Shown: positions 58,245 to 64,000 of the stretch, piece by piece | Layout: each line of letters begins with the position of its first letter | Numbering within the stretch: the stretch's first letter is position 1 | Assembly (NCBI RefSeq): GCF_000002235.5 | Contig: NW_022145605.1 | Location: 37,767,141 to 37,831,140, forward strand | Origin: Strongylocentrotus purpuratus | Lineage: Eukaryota; Echinodermata; Echinoidea; Camarodonta; Strongylocentrotidae | Length of the DNA stretch: 64,000 nucleotides | Direction of reading: 5' to 3' | Program-made: the position numbers and the translations under genes | The notes under the pieces: model-generated | Databases searched by the model: none | What the model saw: only the letters and a program-made list of their open reading frames with translations | What the model was told of the DNA's origin: nothing

Positions 58245-61200
58245 GTAAGAATTTCAATTTTTTTTTTTTTTAATTTTTTTTTTAGTGGAATACCTGTACA
58301 TGTACAGAAGGTAGAATTAGCATGTATATGTAACTCCACCTCGTGTGTCCACCTCGTGTGTTTACCTCATATGTTTACCAAATGTTTGTTTGAATCATTG
58401 AAGTGAAGTTCATCTTTCTCACCTGTAAGACATCTTTTTGCTAGGTTACTTTAAGTTTTGTTTCCTTTGTTAGGCCAAGTTTTGAGTCTTTCATCCAGGT
58501 TGCTGGTATTTAATTTAGGAAAGAGAGAGGGTTCCTTATTCACTTTGGATAAGGCTCATTAAGTGATCACAGTTACCAATCCAAGTATTCTGTATTTGAA
58601 ATGTCAACTACTTACATGTACAGTACATTGAAATTTCACTCCTAAAGATTTAAGCAGATTTGGTGTCTGTGTGTGTGTACCGGTATGTGTCTCACAAAAG
58701 ACATAAAGTGCATGGTGTCCTAAAGAGAATAATTTTTTTTATCAAGTATTTATCCCACTTTTTAATATTAACATTCAAACAGTATTTCCTAGAATAAGAA
58801 TTCTAAAAGTAAGGCATGCGAGGTATGGCATAATTGCATTGTTGTATGATTTCTTTCTTTCTTTCAAATTGCATCCGGTATTCATCATAAATCATAGAAG
58901 TCCAAAGGATTTATTTGGTGGGAAGTCGAGTATAATATTCTCATACAAAAAAAATAATTGAAACTTTAATGTACATGTACCCTCGGTACATCTCTCTCCC
59001 TCCCTCTCTCTATTGTAGCCAATCTTGTGAAAATACAATACTTTGGCAAGCTATATGTGTGTCCTTGGATAGAAGGATATGTAAGAGTATCTAGCCTTAT
59101 ACATACAGATAATGCCAATCGTTAATGAAACCAAGGATTATTTGATAAAAGAATTCAGTTGACTAAATTCCATTCCAAATATCATTTAGAGATGATAGGC
59201 ACACTTTTTTTCCCTCTTTGATTGTGATGCATCTGGTGGAATTGGTTCATGAAACTCTTTAAACCTGGACATCATTTAAAGTTGATAAATATGGTATGCT
59301 TTTTGCAAAAATTATTCACATATTATAATACATCTTAGAAAACTCTTTTTGAAATCTTTTTGATTGTTTTGTTTTCTTTGATTTGGAAACAAAACAGGAA
59401 GATGACATACATGTACATGGATTAGTAAATCTGACAGTATTATTATCTTTTCTACTAAAGTGTCAGTATAATTGTAACTTGTTACACAGTGGTGTTGTTG
59501 ACATGATACATAAATGACAAGCCATAAAGAACCGTTAATGTGGAGCACATCCGACAGATCTCATTCATAAATTGCTCTAAATAGTCTGTGGTTTCCCTAA
59601 GTAAATAAACATTCTTTAAATTGCAGTGAGTCATAACTTGGTAAGGTAAAATTTAGTCACTGTTTTTGGTTACTTGCCTTATATTATCATATCCATGGAA
59701 ACCATTTAGAAAACCCTTTGTCAGTAAACTAGGAAGTATGAATATAAACTACCGTATTAACATCAAGAAATAAGGAAGTCGTTTAAGGAAAGACTTCCCT
59801 TTTTGTATTGCATTATGTATATAAAGTCATAGCAGACATTGATGTAATATAAGTTTGTCCGTTGTTTCTTTGCTGGTAGTAATCTTATTCTTCTGGTTGA
59901 CTTCATATCTTGACGTGCGTGTGATTGATTGTGTTGCATTTGACAAAGGATCTTCAGTGCTTTCAAGGTAATGTTAGGCTTTGTGAGGAAAGATAATTTG
60001 TATGCACTGAACTTGAAGAAAAGCAAATAAAGCAATTTGTTTTGCTGTTATAAACCCATGGAAGATCATTTAGCTATTATGGTAACAGTTACACAATTGG
60101 TAGCTTTTGCTAGGTGACGTGCAGGCAGTCTCAAGAAGAAAGTAAGTTTCTATCGATTCAGTTACTTTGCCGGTTCATGCGTCTAATAATTGTCACAAAT
60201 TTGACTTACATTGTATGTTTTAAGTTAGACAATGTTAATCCACATGTAGATTCATATTTTGTATTGTTGTTTTAAAGGGTATTGACTAACTGGCAGAGTT
60301 TTGTTAGTTCATAAACATGTATAAAGATATGATTCTTTATCAAATTGAGTGATTCTTCTTAAAATTGTTTTATATCCAGTATATAACCATATAATTAGCC
60401 ACTGTATTTTATATAGGACACTTCTCTAAGCTGATCTGTTTGATGAATCTATAACGATGTATAACAGTGCCTTGTTTATAATAAAAAAAATGTGGCCTTG
60501 ATCAGGTTTGCAGTCCTTATGATTATAGGTCACAGCCTCAACTTAAAATTCAATGTGTATATACTATATTATTATAAAAAAATAAGGGTATTTGTAAATG
60601 AGTTTCCAATGGGCTTCAAGGGTGTCACGTGCCACTCAACAATTTATTATTATCACACAAGCGTGCACTGCAATATAACAACTTTTTTGTTGTGTGGTAA
60701 AACGCAAACAAAAGTGAATAGGACTGCGCACCTCTTTCCTATGTGTACCCATTGTTTGCAATATTTGTATTGTAATATCTTTATTCACCTTGGCCGAAAA
60801 ACCCGGACCGCCACATTGTTTGGAATTTATTATACATGTACACTGTACGTGTACTCTGTACTCGTTCAAAGCCAGTAAAGGGTTACTGATCATAGAGGGT
60901 AAACAGGCTGAATTTTGAAGATTTTGTGGTAATATCTCCTCCCCATAGTGGTCTTTGATTCCATGTATTATTGGGTTTCGATGATACATGATGATTATTC
61001 AGTAATGTTCTGCTTTGCCAAACCTTAGAAATTGTTGCCTGCTTTAGGTTACCCACTTCGTTGAATTAGCACTGAAGTTTTATCCTCTATACATGTACCA
61101 GAATTTTTAAGTGCTGCAAGTCTATTAAAGGAATACCCAAAACTGTTCAGAATCAGATATTTGTTGTCATCTTACTCATTTACTGACTTCACAGTTTCTA

Positions 61201-61912
61201 CATTGTGAGTATGATACCATTAGCAATATTGTGTGAATGCTTTCTTTTACCTTTGAATTTTCTGATCCTTTTCATATCTTGAAGTCATTTTAATCTTTGT
61301 GTGGATTAGTCATCAGATCAGTTTATTCTCATTTTGGGGTTTATCTACATGCATGGAGTATATTGGACATGGTTCGAGAGAAATGCTTTTATTTTTAGCA
61401 GACCATTCATCATAATATTCTTTGCGGAGATACAGGATACTAGTATTCACATTAAAATACATGTACATAATTTGGATGCATTTATTTAACACCTACAAAA
61501 GTGTGACTTGATACAGATATGTATGTAAATGATAGTGTGGTACTTACACTACTACCAGTAACAAAAAAATGATGTGCGGTCAAGGCATTGTACAGAGTGA
61601 TAGAAGGCCATATGAATATTGAACAATACAAGTGATTCTAGCATACTTTCAAAGGTACTGAACATGTATAGATTGTTCTTAGTTTTTTCTTCTGAATTGA
61701 GTCACTTTGTGAGACATTGTGTTGGATTATAACACTGACAAGTAAGTATGATCTACAGTATTTATTAAAAGAGCACCTAAGTATATGACAATGATATTAG
61801 AATGGATTGATCTACTGGTAGTTGTTATCAATAAGATACAGTTTGGTTCCCTATGTTTCATTTACTAATTGGTTTTATGTACGTCATTTCTTGGTTGTTG
61901 TTTTTTTCTCGG
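58245..61912. other. Intron, no gene recognised
   Basis: AT-rich with homopolymer T runs. The 128-codon frame at 60492-60878 and the opposite 117-codon frame show no recognisable domain. Confidence 0.5.
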
Positions 61913-61990
61913 ATCAAACTGAGGTTGGTGATGTTGTTAAAGGAAATAAATAGTCTTATCTTTTAGAGTTTGATAATAGTGAAGTTCATG
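61913..61990 (+). pseudogene. Decayed copy of exon 19
   Basis: atcaaactgaggttggtgat aligns without gaps to actaaactgaggttagagat of exon 19 and stays alignable for about 60 bases (agtcttatcttttagagttt versus agtctcatcagaaagagtta). A T-rich tract precedes it, but there is no AG acceptor and stops are present. Confidence 0.75.
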
Positions 61991-62352
61991 TATATGTAAA
62001 TGTTAATGTCATCTTATTTCTATATGATCGTTTTTTTTTGGGTTTTTTTATTGTTTTTTCTTTGGTTCTATCCAAAAATGAGGAAAGAGGAAGAACAGAT
62101 TAACTTTGCCAGTTTGAACTGAAGCGGGTGATCCCTCGATGTTCATTTTAATTTAAATTTTGTCTTCCTCTAGAAATAGAATAGTCCTTTTTTTTTTAAT
62201 GTGTTACAATGTTTGTATTTCATATGTTATGATCGTAAATAAAACCAACCACTCCAATCCATGCAGTGGAATTTTAGAATTAGTCTACATGTACTTGTAT
62301 ATTAATTGTCTCATTTTTCTCTTTCCTTTTTTCCTTTTGTGTTCTTCTTCAG

Positions 62353-62463
62353 ACTAAACTGAGGTTAGAGATGCAGTTGGAGAGGATCAAGCAGTCTCAT
62401 CAGAAAGAGTTAGACGCCAAAGATGAGGAGGTGGAGGAGGTCAGAGCTAGTGCACAAAATAAG
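62353..62463 (+). CDS. MYO18A: Myosin XVIII exon 19 (tail)
   Basis: Thirty-seven codons, phase 0, between cttcttcag and AAG/gtaagg. [20 protein letters not shown] and [17 protein letters not shown] match [20 protein letters not shown] and ESRDEEVEEARQSCQKK. Confidence 0.96.
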
Positions 62464-63077
62464 GTAAGGTCCTCCAAAAGATGGAGTAAAAATACATGGA
62501 ATCTGTGACACTTGCGAGCGATTTAAACCCACCGCACACTATACGATCCAACTACGATCTTATTTTCAAATTTCACTTTTTCAGTAGTAGATTTTACTCT
62601 GAGTGAATTGAAAATGAAACAAGAGAAGTAAAGGTGAAGGTATGAAAGATGGAGAAAAATATGAAGCCACAGGAAAGAAGATGTGTGAAGGGGAGGAAAC
62701 AAAAAGTATGAATAAGAAAAAGGAATAAACACAAGGAAATGGAAGCAGAAATATTCAGAAAAGGAGAAATAGCAGGAAAACACAATCAAGAAGATTAAAA
62801 CAAGGGACATGAAAAACAAGGAAAATTGTGCCTCCAGAAATATGATGTACCAGTAAAGCAATATTAAGCTATGTTTCATTCATTGTAAATTTGCATTAAA
62901 TCTTAATTATTGATGAACAATTCAAGAACAATCAATCTTGTAGATGAGACCAGTTTTGAAAAAAATTGTCTTGGGAGCACAGGCCAAGTCACACAATCAA
63001 CCCATCACCTATGAGAACAGGGAGGCTCCTGCATTAAAGCCTACAAGAATTTAAGAATTCAGCAGTCACATGTTTAA

Positions 63078-63455
63078 AGGCATCGTTTAACAATGTTAAA
63101 GCTGAGATGCATGGCCCTACGAGTTATCAGTGTCTGTGATATGGTGTAATATTGAAGCCCTAACAAAAATTGTGCTTCAAAATTATCATTAAGTGCCTCA
63201 AAAAAGTAAAAGATCTTTGAGTGACTGGTTTTACCATACTCATTTTCCCCAATAGACTGTAGTGTTATAAAAATCATTAGGAAAATGAAAAATGAAATTC
63301 AATTTCCAATCATAAATATCTTGATAATCAGACAGGCGATCTGCTTGTAAAAGTCATGGGATTCCTGACTGACCTAAAGGTTTATGACTCTGATTGCAGC
63401 ATGAGCTAAATCAAGCATTTTGTTTCAGAATTTGAGGCAATGTTACTGAGTCGCT
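63078..63455 (+). mobile_element. TTAA-flanked MITE, copy 5 (378 bp, diverged)
   Basis: TTAA at 63074-63077 and 63456-63459, with changed ends (AGGCATC and GTCGCT). It is the most diverged of the five and ends 45 bp before exon 20, so it may supply part of that exon's acceptor context. Confidence 0.8.
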
Positions 63456-63500
63456 TTAATGATCCATAAAATTGAATGTTGATATGTGTTTGACCACCAG

Positions 63501-63752
63501 GTGAAGCAGATGGAGATCCAGCTGGAAGAGGATTACGAGGAGCGTCAGTCCATCATGAGGGAGAAGAAGAATCTAGAGAGACGGGTCCAGGAACTCATGG
63601 ACAAGCCCCTGGCCTCCGACAAGGACACGGAGAAGAGGCTACGCAAGGACCTCAAGAAGACCAAGGCCTTACTCAAGGATGCCCAGACGATGCTGGATAG
63701 ACAGAACTCGACGGCTCCCAGCGGCACCAAACTCAAACAGCTAAAGAATGAG
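63501..63752 (+). CDS. MYO18A: Myosin XVIII exon 20 (tail)
   Basis: Eighty-four codons, phase 0, between gaccaccag and GAG/gtgaga. [52 protein letters not shown] and MLDRQNSTAPS match MYO18A [20 protein letters not shown] and [20 protein letters not shown]. Confidence 0.97.
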
Positions 63753-63948
63753 GTGAGATATGGAATTAAATTTGATTATGTTAACAAACTGGCTTTATTT
63801 ATCTGGGTATTGTATGTATGATGAATGTTACCAGATAAAGGGATGTTCATTGAAATACATCTGTTTGAAATAGAAAATTATCCAAATGAATGAGATGAAC
63901 ATCTGTAGCATAGTTCTTCACTTCGTTTATGTCTGTTTTTATCCTAGC

Positions 63949-64000
63949 TGGAAGATGCTACCTTCGCTACATCTTCGGCGACAAAGGCACGGCAGAATCT
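63949..64000 (+). CDS. MYO18A: Myosin XVIII exon 21 (partial, runs off the window)
   Basis: After tatcctag it reads LEDATFATSSATKARQN, matching LEESEFTCAAAVKARKA of MYO18A. The exon continues past the window edge. Confidence 0.93.

Larger units (their letters stand above)
1585..64000 (+). other. MYO18A: Myosin XVIII gene (MYO18A-like), internal part, 21 exons
   Basis: This gene encodes an unconventional class XVIII myosin: a motor-like head, an IQ/neck segment and a long dimerising coiled coil. In other animals the family links actin to Golgi, membrane or contractile structures and has very weak ATPase activity. The exons join in consistent phase and give about 1011 codons. Landmarks in order are: VVDLPGLQ at the switch II position, a basic loop-2 segment (RRASSIRRAW), LHFVHCLLPH, LYQEFRYRFEILAP, FQAHCRGYLAR (IQ), KNWPWW (class XVIII neck signature), then heptad-rich tail with GETAERLRLEKELKE, KKRLQQEHEEE, DLEKKQRKFD, DQEEELDDQAG and [15 protein letters not shown]. 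The order matches vertebrate MYO18A from memory. The 5' part (N-terminal region, P-loop, switch I) and the 3' end lie outside the window. Assignment to class XVIII is firm. MYO18A versus a single ancestral MYO18 orthologue is less certain. Confidence 0.95.

Noticed and set aside
60113-60140. Small exon between gctag and gtaagt
   Set aside because: The 28-base length breaks phase between exons 18 and 19 and the pyrimidine tract is weak.
60492-60989. Overlapping 128- and 117-codon frames on opposite strands
   Set aside because: Neither shows a domain, biased composition or splice borders; they are mutual shadows in low-stop sequence.

Overview
This is an animal (metazoan) genomic window. It is AT-rich and intron-dominated, full of microsatellites and short non-autonomous transposons, and carries one large multi-exon gene on the + strand. 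The gene has clear myosin class XVIII (MYO18A/Mhcl type) similarity. The repeat types (tRNA-derived SINEs, long-armed foldback elements, CT arrays, many 'tacatgta' motifs) suggest an echinoderm, most likely a sea urchin. That species call is inference.

Gene layout. Twenty-one in-phase exons can be traced by reading frame, AG/GT borders and recalled MYO18A similarity. Exons 1-9 (1585-8776) encode the second half of the motor domain up to the converter. A roughly 35 kb intron follows (8777-44191). Exons 10-11 (44192-46853) encode the IQ/neck region with the NWPWW signature, and exons 12-21 (47439-64000) encode the coiled-coil tail. Both ends of the gene lie outside the window.

Most unusual coding signal. 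The 35 kb intron holds one long, non-repetitive, disordered-protein-like reading frame (34909-36429). It ends in phase 0 at a perfect GC-type donor, so it could splice in frame to exon 10 and give a motorless, tail-containing myosin XVIII. A second short ATG-led exon candidate (58194-58244) also ends in phase 0 at a good donor, directly upstream of exon 19. Together they suggest internal promoters making tail-only products, comparable to the myosin rod protein made from an intronic promoter of Drosophila Mhc. A 12-nt in-phase microexon candidate lies at 36820-36831.

Exon relics. Four exons (1, 4, 18, 19) have decayed partial copies next to them, in three cases as tandem units spanning part of the exon and its flanking intron.

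Mobile DNA. 10.5-17.15 kb is a foldback-type element with 1.2-1.4 kb inverted arms built of about 185-bp repeats. Its loop contains a 5'-truncated CR1/Jockey-type LINE, itself split by a 754-bp hAT-like MITE with an 8-bp target duplication. 19839-21908 is a second foldback-like element made largely of CTGCGGCAG-type repeats. Five copies of a roughly 380-bp TTAA-flanked MITE, several other inverted-repeat families, tRNA-derived SINEs, and very long CT, CTT and GATT arrays fill most of the remaining intron sequence. No RNA genes, CRISPR arrays or retrovirus-like elements were recognised.
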